Source of the DNA: Peptoniphilus sp. BV3C26
Lineage (GTDB): Bacteria > Bacillota > Clostridia > Tissierellales > Peptoniphilaceae
Reading direction: 5' to 3'
DNA length: 64,000 nt
Assembly (NCBI RefSeq): GCF_000478985.1
Contig: NZ_AWXB01000060.1
Location: 1-64,000 of the forward strand
Shown: positions 48,991-57,746 of the stretch, one piece after another
Numbering within the stretch: the first letter of the stretch is position 1
Layout: each line of letters starts with the position of its first letter
Translations under genes and position numbers: made by a program
Notes under the pieces: model-generated
Told to the model about the DNA's origin: nothing
Database searches by the model: none
The model's input: only the letters and a program-made list of their open reading frames with translations

Positions 48991-51972
48991 TTAATTGGCG
49001 TTCTTTCTTAAGCTCTTATAAATCTCAGACATAAATATTCCAAGGACTTCCTTTTGTGCGTCTGGATGGTCTAATAGGTAACCAAAGAAGCCTTGATTTT
49101 GTCCCAAACCTTCAATTAAAGCATTCTCTACATTGGAAAAATAAGAAAACTTAAAGTCATTTTCAGAGTTGTTCTTTGCAGATGTTTTAAGTTCATCAGA
49201 CTTCATCATAATATCTCTAATTTGCATAGCAGCTTTTGTTGCCACATCCACATCATACTTAGAACCAGTTTTTGCATTAATTTCAGCAATAATTTCTGAA
49301 AGGCGTTCTTTTTTTTCATCTCCTATATCAATAGGATCAGCTATAGGAAGTTTCACTATAGGGTTTGATGCCTGTTTTTCATCCTTATGGGTTTGGCCTT
49401 TAAGCTGTACAAAGTTATCAGCCTTTACCTTGTCTTTAATGTCCATCCCCATACTCTCTCCTGGCGTTAAAAGGTTTAGTAGATAAGAAATATAAATATA
49501 GTATTTATGAACATCCACATCTTCAAAACAAGACACCTGGATTAAATATTCATAAAATCTTTTGAAATTTTTTAACTTAGCAATAAATTCTTTTTGATCC
49601 TTTTCAGGATATCTATCAAGCTCAAGCTTTGCCTTTTTTATTTTAAGTTGTAGAGACGAAGCTTCCTTAGATGTTATATTTCCCTTCCTCTTCTTAAATA
49701 CAATTTCGTTAACCTCGTCCACATAGATCGGATCTATAATATCGTAAGCTTCAATACTCGTAAGGAGATCTTTTATCTTATTTGCCGTTAAGTCGCTTGC
49801 TAAAAGAGTTGTTGTGTAATATGGAGCAAAAGCATTTTTAATATCCTCATAATCATTGGTAAAGTCTAAAACAAATACAGTTTTATTAAATGGTGGACAC
49901 ACCCTGTTAAGTCTTGATAGGGTCTGTACCGCATTTACACCCCTTAATCTCTTAATAATATACATGGCTGAAAGTTTCTTTTGGTCAAAACCTGTTTGGT
50001 ATTTATTAGCCACAATCATAACATTATAGGCTTCCGAATCAAAAGCATCTGGCACCCTATCCTCGCTCATTTGATTCATTCCAACCTCTGTGTAGATCTT
50101 TTCATCACCATCTAAGCTTACCTTGCCTGAAAAGGCTACAAGGGCATGAATATTATCATAACCTTGACTATTAACATATTTTTCAAAAGCCTTGGCGTAT
50201 TTTACTGCTGCAGCCCTTGAGGAAGTTACCACCATGGCTTTAGCTTGATTCTTTAAGTTATGCATAACATTGTTTTTAAAATGTTCAATAATAATTTGAA
50301 CCCTTTGGCTAATGTTAGTGTCATGAAGTTCTACAAATCTTGCAATTTGTCTTTTCGCCTCAGAGGTTTTAAGTTCTGGGTCGTCCTTAATTTCTTTATT
50401 TATCCTATACATAGTCTTGTAGGTTGTGTAGTTTTGAAGGACATCTAATATAAAACCTTCTTCAATAGCTTGTTTCATTGAATATAGGTGAAAAGCTTCG
50501 TAATTTCCATTTTTATTAAGCCTACCAAACATTCTAAGGGTAGTTGCCTTTGGAGTTGCTGTGAAGGCAAACATAGAAACATTAGCTTGCTTACCAGACC
50601 TTTTAATTTGGTCTATGATAAAATCATCTTCATCTTCAAATTCATCGTCCTCAGAGCCTAAAGCTTGCGTTACCGCCTGCATATTTTTGCCAGCTGTAGA
50701 AGAGTGAGCTTCATCAATAATTACTGCAAAATTCTTATTTTTTAAATTTTTAAGTTCATCCACAATATATGGGAACTTTTGAATCGTTGTTGCAATAATC
50801 TTTGTGTTACCTTCAAGAGCCGCCTTTAAATCTTGGGAAGAACAAGAATTGTCCATAACCTTAATAAGACCCACAGCATGGTCTAAAGTCATTACAGCCT
50901 TTTGAAGTTGCCTATCCACTACCAGTCTATCCGTTACAATGATGGTAGTGTCATAAATAACCCTATTGTCTGAATCATGTAGGGATACAAGTCTATGAGC
51001 AAGCCAGGCAATAGAATTTGTCTTTCCAGATCCAGCTGAATGTTGAATCAAATAATTTTGGCTTGTCTTATTTACCTTAACATCTGCTAATAATTTTCTT
51101 ATTAAATCCAATTGATGAAATCTTGGAAAGATGACCGTTTCTTTTATCTTGGTCTTGCCATCCTCATCCTCTTCCTCTTTTCTTTCAATGAAAATGAATT
51201 TATTGATTAAATCCAGAATAGAATCTTTCTTTAAAACCTCTTCCCACATATAGGAAACAGGAAGCCCATCTTTGTTTTCAGGGTTTCCCTTGCCTGTATA
51301 GATTCCCTCTCCTCTACCCTTATTAAAAGGCAAGAAAAAAGTCTTTGCCCAATCAAGTTTTGTAGTCATCATAACCACACTTGTATCCATGGCAAAACAT
51401 ACAAAACAACCTGCCTTCCATAGGAAGAGTCTGGACTTTGGATCTCTTTCTTCTGTGTATTGTTTAATAGCGTCCTCAATATTCTGACCGCTAAATTCAC
51501 TTTTTAATTCAAAAGCAATAATAGCAAGGCCATTTAAGAAAATAATTAGGTCAACCCTCTCTTTTTCCTTGGGATAAACCTCCTGCATAACAGAAAAAAT
51601 ATTATTTTCATATTTTTCCACCAAGTCTTTGTTGTAGTCTGTGGCAGGCTTTGTATACATGAGAGTAATTTTCTTATTAGATATTTCAACCCCATTTTTA
51701 AGGACATCAATTAAGGAAGAACCCTTTTTAGTAATTTCTCCATTGATAAAATTGACTAAGGTTTCTCTTAAGTCGTTTTTATAGATGGCTTTTAGTTCCA
51801 GCATAGTGTCCTCTTGAGTCTTGTATAGAAATTCAAAAAGAAGGTCAATGTCCATGGCATAAGCCCTATTAAAGGAGGTGTTTTTTCTCTCTATAAATCC
51901 ATTTTCTTTCACTAAGTGATTTACAAAATCTCTTTGATATTCAAACTTTTCATCATATACAGACTTGAGCAT
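48991..51972 (-). CDS. hsdR: Type I restriction enzyme, R (HsdR) subunit
   Basis: The 993-residue motor and nuclease subunit has an N-terminal PD-(D/E)xK nuclease core (ERVDLIIFLNGLAIIAFELKSE, about residues 137-158). The SF2 translocase carries HSAGSGKTNSIAW (Walker A), VIIDEAHSS, FTATPKATT and YQTGFDQKKL. A C-terminal helical domain probably docks to the methylase. It cleaves DNA far from unmethylated recognition sites, using ATP. The ATG overlaps the hsdS stop by one base, so it is the last gene of the operon. Confidence 0.95.
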   Translation of the reverse strand: MLKSVYDEKFEYQRDFVNHLVKENGFIERKNTSFNRAYAMDIDLLFEFLYKTQEDTMLELKAIYKNDLRETLVNFINGEITKKGSSLIDVLKNGVEISNKKITLMYTKPATDYNKDLVEKYENNIFSVMQEVYPKEKERVDLIIFLNGLAIIAFELKSEFSGQNIEDAIKQYTEERDPKSRLFLWKAGCFVCFAMDTSVVMMTTKLDWAKTFFLPFNKGRGEGIYTGKGNPENKDGLPVSYMWEEVLKKDSILDLINKFIFIERKEEEDEDGKTKIKETVIFPRFHQLDLIRKLLADVKVNKTSQNYLIQHSAGSGKTNSIAWLAHRLVSLHDSDNRVIYDTTIIVTDRLVVDRQLQKAVMTLDHAVGLIKVMDNSCSSQDLKAALEGNTKIIATTIQKFPYIVDELKNLKNKNFAVIIDEAHSSTAGKNMQAVTQALGSEDDEFEDEDDFIIDQIKRSGKQANVSMFAFTATPKATTLRMFGRLNKNGNYEAFHLYSMKQAIEEGFILDVLQNYTTYKTMYRINKEIKDDPELKTSEAKRQIARFVELHDTNISQRVQIIIEHFKNNVMHNLKNQAKAMVVTSSRAAAVKYAKAFEKYVNSQGYDNIHALVAFSGKVSLDGDEKIYTEVGMNQMSEDRVPDAFDSEAYNVMIVANKYQTGFDQKKLSAMYIIKRLRGVNAVQTLSRLNRVCPPFNKTVFVLDFTNDYEDIKNAFAPYYTTTLLASDLTANKIKDLLTSIEAYDIIDPIYVDEVNEIVFKKRKGNITSKEASSLQLKIKKAKLELDRYPEKDQKEFIAKLKNFKRFYEYLIQVSCFEDVDVHKYYIYISYLLNLLTPGESMGMDIKDKVKADNFVQLKGQTHKDEKQASNPIVKLPIADPIDIGDEKKERLSEIIAEINAKTGSKYDVDVATKAAMQIRDIMMKSDELKTSAKNNSENDFKFSYFSNVENALIEGLGQNQGFFGYLLDHPDAQKEVLGIFMSEIYKSLRKNAN

Positions 51973-53276
51973 TATAGGACCTCCTTTTTACCAGTTACAT
52001 ACTCATAAATAAGTGACTTTTTATATTCTTCCAAGACTTCTAATTGTTTTTGTTTAGCTGTTATAGCTTCATCAATTGATTTTGTTTTTTTGTCTAAGTA
52101 ATCTACAATTTTATTTTGTTCATTTATACTGGCACATGGAATTGGCAAACCCATCAGACTTGATGTTGATAATTCCATGAAAGTAGTTCCATTACCCAAA
52201 AAATTTAAAACTTCATTCTTGGTAAGTAAATAATAAAACAGTAGTTTATAATTAAGTTTTTCCCTGTTACAAACTATACTTTTAATACCTTGATTTGTGC
52301 ACAATTCAGTTTTAGCAATCGCAACCGTTCCTATAGGTGCTCTTGTTGATAAAAGAATGGTGTTTATTGGCACCATGTTTGTTCCACATGAGTGATATCC
52401 TTCTTTAGTTATTTTCTTTAGTGAATCTGTAATAATTTTATTGTCAAACAAATCTTTAGGGGTTATCCACTTAATGTCTCCATCCCAATAATTTATTTTC
52501 CCTGTATTAGGGGTAGAACCGTTTAATATTGTAGCTAGATACTTAACTTTAAAAATCTCCCAATGCTTCGGTATCTCTCCAATCCACTCAATCCCAGAAT
52601 CCTTCATTTTTACATTTTTATCCAAACCTTTTGTTACAGCCTCGGTGATAAGGGATTTTTTGTAGTCTTCTAAGGTTTGAATTTCCTTCACTATTGTAGA
52701 TTTTATATTTTCAATTTGTTCAGTTTTTTTGTTTAAATAGTTGGAGATTTTCACTTGTTCGCTTAAGCTAGGTTGTAATATTTTGAAATTTGACACGTTT
52801 ATAGCAGAAAGATTTGCCGCACAAGATCCTGTTGTTAGATTTAAAACCTCCATAACCTTAATATCTGACTGCATTATATAATTTAAAAAATCCGCATCTA
52901 TATTTATAGGCCTAATAAGCATGAGAGATGACGCAATGGTACCTTTTTCTAAACTTTTATTTATTGAGCAATTTCCCACACTTCCTCTAAGACAAAATAC
53001 AATATCATTAATTTGTATCTTAGCTCCATTTAAAACATTTAACCTTTCATTAGTGATGAATTTGCTGATGCTTTTATCAATATCTAAATAATATCCGTGA
53101 ATATTATTTGATGTTAGAAAATAAACACCTTCATCCACCAAATCGTTTCCACTAGGATAATTCTTTCCTCTATCTCCATTATGGAAACTTGCTAATTGTT
53201 TTAACTTTGTAACTTCCCACTCCTCAGGTATCTCACCAATCCACTCAATGCCAGAGTCTTTCATTTTTCTTGTCAT
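51972..53276 (-). CDS. hsdS: Type I restriction enzyme, S (specificity) subunit
   Basis: A 434-residue specificity protein with two target-recognition domains. Each is introduced by the same segment (KMKDSGIEWIGEIPEEWEV near the start and KMKDSGIEWIGEIPKHWEI near residue 225) and ends in a coiled-coil conserved region (KISNYLNKKTEQIENIKSTI and IVDYLDKKTKSIDEAITAKQKQ). The two halves recognise the two parts of a bipartite site. The ATG at 53276 follows GAGGAGG. One intact S gene is present; no silent S cassettes or inverted repeats for shuffling are nearby. Confidence 0.95.
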   Translation of the reverse strand: MTRKMKDSGIEWIGEIPEEWEVTKLKQLASFHNGDRGKNYPSGNDLVDEGVYFLTSNNIHGYYLDIDKSISKFITNERLNVLNGAKIQINDIVFCLRGSVGNCSINKSLEKGTIASSLMLIRPINIDADFLNYIMQSDIKVMEVLNLTTGSCAANLSAINVSNFKILQPSLSEQVKISNYLNKKTEQIENIKSTIVKEIQTLEDYKKSLITEAVTKGLDKNVKMKDSGIEWIGEIPKHWEIFKVKYLATILNGSTPNTGKINYWDGDIKWITPKDLFDNKIITDSLKKITKEGYHSCGTNMVPINTILLSTRAPIGTVAIAKTELCTNQGIKSIVCNREKLNYKLLFYYLLTKNEVLNFLGNGTTFMELSTSSLMGLPIPCASINEQNKIVDYLDKKTKSIDEAITAKQKQLEVLEEYKKSLIYEYVTGKKEVL

Positions 53277-53277
53277 A

Positions 53278-53706
53278 CTAGTCCTCCTCAAAAAGTTCTT
53301 TTACTTTTTGATTTACTAAGTCTTCTAATTCTAAAAACTCTTTGGCAAGTTCTTCTGATGGTCTTGGAGCTTGGTACTTATAAAAATACCTTGTAAATGG
53401 TATTTCAGCTCCTGTTTTAATCTTTGGTGTTTTAAGATTTAGGTCTTCTTCAAAGAGGGCTTTAGCATCAGGTATATGGGGTAGCACTTCTCTTTTCATA
53501 TACTCATCAATATCTTCTCTTATGTTTACAATTTCTGTGTCTTTGGTAGATGTGTCATAAACAACATTACCTTTTTTATCTCTTTCAATTGCTGCTTCTT
53601 TATCCATAAGAGATAGACCGTCAAGGACTTTGTTAAATAGGGCCTTTGTAAGGGGAATATCTTTTAAGAGCTTTTCAACAAGGGGTTCAAAGTCATCTTT
53701 TGACAT
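53278..53706 (-). CDS. C-terminal part of HsdM, separated by a frameshift
   Basis: The 142-residue ORF starts MSKDDFEPLVEKLLKD. It corresponds to the end of HsdM proteins (IREDIDEYMKREVLPHIPDA, IKTGAEIPFTRYFYKYQAPRPSEELA). The frame is open further upstream to about 53797 (reading KKYQENKAYYEKIFEILKNN), overlapping the end of the hsdM ORF. It is therefore the tail of hsdM displaced by a 1-bp deletion, and not a separate gene. If translated alone from its ATG, it might still associate with the truncated methylase. Confidence 0.8.
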   Translation of the reverse strand: MSKDDFEPLVEKLLKDIPLTKALFNKVLDGLSLMDKEAAIERDKKGNVVYDTSTKDTEIVNIREDIDEYMKREVLPHIPDAKALFEEDLNLKTPKIKTGAEIPFTRYFYKYQAPRPSEELAKEFLELEDLVNQKVKELFEED

Positions 53707-53732
53707 ATATTTTTTGTCTGAAATGTTATTTT

Positions 53733-55385
53733 TTAAGATTTCAAAGATTTTTTCATAGTATGCTTTATTTTCTTGGTATTTTTTAAGTTTGTTTTTTCTG
53801 GTTTTTTAAGTTTTTCTCCAATCTCTTCTTTATCTAATAATTCAGCATGTTTTGCTGGGTCATAGAAAGTGTTAAGAGCTCCTGATCCTTCAAGCTTTTC
53901 AATTCTTTCTTCGTTAATGGCATAGGACCTTTGCATTGGCTGCATTACAGTATATTCTTTATAGATAAATTCTTCATTTGGATAAATTTGACAAAGGTCA
54001 TTTTCTTTAAAGTTTGCATAAAGCTCTGTTATTTTTTTTCGGTCCTCTCCTGTAAATTCTCTTCTCTTATTACCTAAAGATTTTCTTAAGGGATGATAAA
54101 TTTCACTTGCGTCAATTAATTGGATCTTGCCTTTTCTTTCTTCTCTCTTGTTTTTAGATAGAATCCAGATGTAACTAGCAATGCCAGTGTTGTAGAAGAG
54201 GTCTGTTGGCATAGCGATTATTGCTTCTATTAAATCATTTTCTAAAAGCCATCTTCTTATTTGGCTTTCTCCTGAAGCTGTTCCTCCATTAAAAAGTGGC
54301 GAACCATTTGTAATAATAGCAGCTCTTCCTAATTTATCTTCCATTTTGTTAACTGCTGATTGCATAAAGAGAAGTTGTGAATCTCCTCCTGCTGGAAGTC
54401 CCGCTGGCCATCTTGACCTTTCACCTTTAGCATATTCTTCCATTACAGCCGCCTCTTGCCCTGCTTTAGCATCAGCACCTTTCCAAGGTGTTCCAAAGGG
54501 TGGGTTTTCTAATAAGAACCTCATCTTTGTATCTCTAAAGCAATCTTCTTTTAAGGTGTCAGCATGTCTAAAGTTGGTTGCATCTTGGTCTTTAATTAGC
54601 ATTTCTGCAAGGCCTACGGCGTAAGATTGGCCCATAAATTCTTGACCGAATAGTCTTATATCAGCAGTTTCATTTAGGCCCTTAATGTGGCTGTATGCCG
54701 TTGTTAACATACCCCCTGTTCCGCAAGCTTGATCCAAAATAGTTATGACCTTGCCTTCGTCATAAACATCATCGCAGCCTTCTGCTGTTAAGATGGAAAC
54801 CATAACACGAATAATATCTCTACCGGTGTAAAATTGTCCAGCGTCTACATTTTGGTAAAATCTGCCAATTAAGTTTTCAAAGATATAGCCCATTTTTATG
54901 GAATCGAAGCTATGTTCATATAGATCTAATTCAGAAAAAGCTTTAACTACATTAAAAAGACAATTTTCTTTATTCATCTTATCAATGTGACTATCTATAT
55001 TTAGTTCGTTTAGGATGTCTCTTACATTTGAAGAGAAACCTTCTAAGTAAGCTTTGAAATTAAAAGCAAGGTTATCTGGTTCGTTACAAAGTTCTTTAAG
55101 ATTGTAATACGAAGTGTTATAAAATTGTTTCCCAGAAACTCTATACATGGCTCTTACAGGATAGTTTTTATCTTTTTCATATGTAGCAACTACCTTATTT
55201 TTTGTAGGCTCAAGGACGCATTCAAACCTTCTTATAATAGTCATTGGAATGATAACATCCCCATACTTATCAGGCATATATGCACCTCTAAGTTTATTAG
55301 CAATGCCCCATATAAAGTTGGCTTCGTTTGTAATATCTACTGAAGCATCTTCCAATATTTCCTTAGAGAGTAAATTTTCCTTCAC
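53733..55385 (-). CDS. hsdM: Type I restriction enzyme, M (HsdM) subunit, truncated by frameshift
   Basis: The 550-residue adenine-N6 methyltransferase subunit has an N-terminal helical domain, the SAM-binding ILDQACGTGGMLTTAYS and the catalytic NPPF in LLENPPFGTPW. Its last 20 codons (after KLKKPEK) run out of frame and stop at 53733; the true continuation is in the ORF 53278-53706. The shift lies at an A6 run on the coding strand (53792-53797), where one extra A restores the gene. The GTG start overlaps the stop of the small upstream gene (TAGTG) behind GAGGAGG. M with S forms the protective methylase. Confidence 0.92.
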   Translation of the reverse strand: MKENLLSKEILEDASVDITNEANFIWGIANKLRGAYMPDKYGDVIIPMTIIRRFECVLEPTKNKVVATYEKDKNYPVRAMYRVSGKQFYNTSYYNLKELCNEPDNLAFNFKAYLEGFSSNVRDILNELNIDSHIDKMNKENCLFNVVKAFSELDLYEHSFDSIKMGYIFENLIGRFYQNVDAGQFYTGRDIIRVMVSILTAEGCDDVYDEGKVITILDQACGTGGMLTTAYSHIKGLNETADIRLFGQEFMGQSYAVGLAEMLIKDQDATNFRHADTLKEDCFRDTKMRFLLENPPFGTPWKGADAKAGQEAAVMEEYAKGERSRWPAGLPAGGDSQLLFMQSAVNKMEDKLGRAAIITNGSPLFNGGTASGESQIRRWLLENDLIEAIIAMPTDLFYNTGIASYIWILSKNKREERKGKIQLIDASEIYHPLRKSLGNKRREFTGEDRKKITELYANFKENDLCQIYPNEEFIYKEYTVMQPMQRSYAINEERIEKLEGSGALNTFYDPAKHAELLDKEEIGEKLKKPEKTNLKNTKKIKHTMKKSLKS

Positions 55386-55558
55386 TATTTGTCCTCCTCA
55401 ATTATTTTCTTTCTATCATTGTTTTTTAATTCATTCCAAATCCAATCTTCTATTGCTCCAGAAACTGATGTATGTTTTTCTTTTGCATATTCTTTTATTT
55501 TTTCATGAGATTTTTGGGTGAGGGAAATTGTCACTTTCTTTTTGTTTTCTTTTTCCAT
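55385..55558 (-). CDS. Small ribbon-helix-helix (CopG/Arc-type) protein heading the hsd operon
   Basis: The 57-residue product is MEKENKKKVTISLTQKSHEK, followed by a helix-loop-helix with HTSVSGAIEDWIWNEL. A basic beta strand (KKVTISL) followed by two helices is the RHH dimer fold. It has its own GAGGTG site and its stop overlaps the hsdM GTG start. The segment just upstream carries nested palindromes that could be its operator, so it is probably an autoregulator of the restriction-modification operon. It could instead be an orphan antitoxin, but no toxin is adjacent. Confidence 0.82.
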   Translation of the reverse strand: MEKENKKKVTISLTQKSHEKIKEYAKEKHTSVSGAIEDWIWNELKNNDRKKIIEEDK

Positions 55559-55585
55559 GTTTGCACCTCTAAATAATATTTATTT

Positions 55586-55614
55586 TATACATACTTGTTA
55601 TGTATAATTATACA
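55586..55614 (-). promoter_or_regulatory. Overlapping palindromic operators upstream of the hsd operon
   Basis: TATACATA-cttgt-TATGTATA (55586-55606, perfect 8-bp arms) overlaps the perfect palindrome TGTATAATTATACA (55601-55614), sharing TGTATA. On the minus strand a TATAAA -10-like sequence is embedded, 20-30 bp before the RHH gene. This is the layout expected for cooperative binding of an RHH repressor over its own promoter. Confidence 0.65.
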
Positions 55615-55687
55615 CCTAGTCTTTTAAATAATGTTAGCTTTCATATCCTAAGCTTTTCTTATTTTTTAAGAGGACTTTTGGAAATAA

Positions 55688-55715
55688 AAACCCCAGAGCT
55701 TAATCTGAGGTTTTT
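55688..55715 (-). terminator. Terminator of the truncated esterase gene
   Basis: AACCTCAGA/TCTGGGGTT hairpin followed by TTTTTA on the minus strand. Confidence 0.75.
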
Positions 55716-55748
55716 TGTTACAATTTACTTTTTATTTTCTTTTCTTAA

Positions 55749-56534
55749 CTAGTGTTTTAGTAGTTCAATAATTTCATCTTGTGCAACTCTTCCTTCTCTA
55801 AAAAATCTCAATAAGGGATAGCAGTGGCACATTCCTTTGCCCACAATAATTTCATATGGGACCTGATATTTTTCCATTGCTTTTTTAAATTCGTCCGCAA
55901 AGGCATAGAGGCATTCATTTTCGCCGTAATAAAAATATGTTTTCGGGAAGTCGGTAAAATCTCCTACTGTTCCGTCAAGCATATACTCAGGCAGGTCTTT
56001 ATCACCTTTTGCAATTTCTCTTGCCGTTTTAAAATATGTAGGTTCAATCATTATGTCTTTGTGGTTAAGGGCATTCATTTTTTCCCAAATCTCTTTATTT
56101 TCTTTGAGAGTTACATCGGGAATCCCTCCTGGTGAAACTGAAATAATTTTGCCGGCCATTGGAAGTGGTCTAGCTAAGGCATTATTATGTAGAAAAATTC
56201 CAAGAGCCAGGCAGGCTCCTGATGAAAATCCGAGGACACTTATGTTTTTTGCCTTATAAGTTTCAGTCATAAACCTATAGGTTTCAAATGATACTTCATA
56301 GGTCTTATCTATCTTTACATCTTCCGAGCAAAGGGGATAGAATAAAAACCAGACGTCTTTACCTGTTTGTTCCATTATTCTCTCTGATAGAGAAAAGTCT
56401 AACCTATCGGGTCCTGTTATCATTCCTCCGCCGAAGAAATAGAGGACCGCTCCCTCTGCAGGACTCTTATTTTTTTGATAAGAGATAAGCCTGTAACCCA
56501 TAAGATCTCTGTCAATAAGAAGGAAAAATACCAT
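55749..56534 (-). pseudogene. Truncated copy of the alpha/beta hydrolase (esterase) at 60971-61909
   Basis: The 261-codon frame is nearly identical to residues 58-312 of the hydrolase at 60971-61909: GGGMITGPDRLD, the nucleophile elbow GFSSGACLAL, and the C-terminal GMCHCYPLLRFFREG with the catalytic His. Its first 57 codons are missing; the frame begins in sequence that belongs to the neighbouring ATC-hydrolase gene (MVFFL). The catalytic residues are intact, so a shortened enzyme is conceivable, but there is no good ribosome site before the ATG at 56534 and the N-terminal region is lost. It is the product of an internal deletion in a duplicated block. Confidence 0.75.
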
Positions 56535-56812
56535 TTGACAGAATAAAGAGATTGGCGCATCATTTCCTGAATGGTTTCTGGTGGAATTTTTTTCTCACTT
56601 GCTATATAAGGAGCAATAAAAGCAAGGGCGAACATCTCATTGTATGCCATAGGATTGTCCTTGCCTATATCATCTGCTTCTTCTATTAATTTTCGATAAA
56701 TTATTTTGCTCTTTTTAATAATTTCTGATGCATATGCTTTATCATACTTCTCTATAAGAACTTTTTTCATTGAACCTTTAAATAATAAGAAATAAAAACC
56801 TTTATATTTCAT
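56420..56812 (-). pseudogene. Truncated copy of the ATC-hydrolase-like gene at 61971-62597
   Basis: The first about 98 codons (MKYKGFYFLLFKGSMKKVLI to YSVKWYFS) match the N-terminus of the 208-residue protein at 61971-62597. The frame then crosses the deletion junction near 56520 and reads out of frame into the esterase, ending RERSSISSAEE. The conserved cysteine-containing C-terminal half is absent, so the product should be inactive. Confidence 0.8.
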
Positions 56813-56863
56813 CTTGCATACCCCCATCAATTTTCTAAAATTTTTTATTTTAATTTAAATATA

Positions 56864-56892
56864 AAAAAGACGATAGTTTTCTATCGCCTTTG
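56864..56892 (-). terminator. Terminator of the methyltransferase gene
   Basis: AAAGGCGATAG-AAAA-CTATCGTCTTTTTT hairpin on the minus strand. It closely resembles those at 57694 and 58794. Confidence 0.8.
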
Positions 56893-56933
56893 TAAATATT
56901 TTGATTAAATTTTTTTCCGCAAGATAAAATATG

Positions 56934-57554
56934 TTAAGATACTTTTTTCGCAATCAGAACACCAATTGGTGCAAGACCTCCATAGGCTAATTTTATTTCA
57001 ACTACTGAAAATCCATATTCATGGGTAAAATCCTTAAATTGCTTTTTATCCCATTCTTGGTACATCTTAAATCCAAAAATAGACATAAGAGTCTTTATAA
57101 TATTTCTTTGTTTTCCCTCTTTCCATAGAAAGGTAGGCGCAAACAAAGTCCCATTAGGTTTTAAGACCCTATGTATTTCTTTCATTACCTTATCTGGCTT
57201 AGGCATAATATGAAGTGCATTAGCAATTAACACACAATCAAATTTTTCATCCGCAAAAGATAGTGACCTTGCATCGGCTACTTCAAACGTGAGGTTTTCA
57301 TATTTTCCATGCTTTTTCGCTTCCATAATCATTTGCTCGGAAAAATCTGTGCCAATCCAACTTTTAGTGTACTTTGAAAGACTAAAGGAAAATTGCCCTG
57401 ATCCGCATGCAAGTTCGAGAACATCCATGTCTTTATTTAAATGAGGACGAATATATTCGCAAACTTTATCATAAGCTCCTTTATCTTTTTTCATAAAAGG
57501 AGCATACAGCTTCGCAAATCTATCCCAAAATTTTTTATTGCTTTTATCATTCAC
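56934..57554 (-). CDS. Class I SAM-dependent methyltransferase (UbiE-like)
   Basis: The 206-residue protein has VLELACGSGQFSFSLSKYTK (SAM-binding motif I), the acidic post-I position in WIGTDFSEQMI, and DCVLIANALHIMPKPDKVMKEIHRVLKPNGTLF (motifs II-III). It is a soluble small-molecule or quinone-type methylase. The preferred start is GTG 57554 after GAGGGAG; an open frame to an ATG at 57614 adds 20 residues. It precedes the truncated ATC-hydrolase copy, in the same order as the methyltransferase at 62651-63478 before the intact copy. The two methyltransferases are not close paralogues. Confidence 0.85.
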   Translation of the reverse strand: MNDKSNKKFWDRFAKLYAPFMKKDKGAYDKVCEYIRPHLNKDMDVLELACGSGQFSFSLSKYTKSWIGTDFSEQMIMEAKKHGKYENLTFEVADARSLSFADEKFDCVLIANALHIMPKPDKVMKEIHRVLKPNGTLFAPTFLWKEGKQRNIIKTLMSIFGFKMYQEWDKKQFKDFTHEYGFSVVEIKLAYGGLAPIGVLIAKKVS

Positions 57555-57693
57555 TTTCACCACTCCCTCTAAATAAACTACTTTACCGATATTTATATAA
57601 CCTTTATTATTCATCTGCTCTTGATAATATTATACCAAATATATTGTTGATATTAGTTATTAACATTTTATCCCCTTTCCATTTTTTGCACTA

Positions 57694-57724
57694 AAAAAGA
57701 CGATAGATTTTAATTTTCTACCGT
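57694..57724 (-). terminator. Terminator of the BAAT-type hydrolase gene
   Basis: GACGGTAGAAAAT/ATCTATCGTC hairpin followed by TTTTTT on the minus strand. Confidence 0.75.
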
Positions 57725-57746
57725 CCTTAGATTTTCATATAATTTT

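Noticed and set aside
51972-53276. Invertible or shuffling hsdS system
   Set aside because: The two KMKDSGIEWIGEIP segments are the internal repeat of every two-domain S subunit; no second S gene, inverted repeats or recombinase is nearby.
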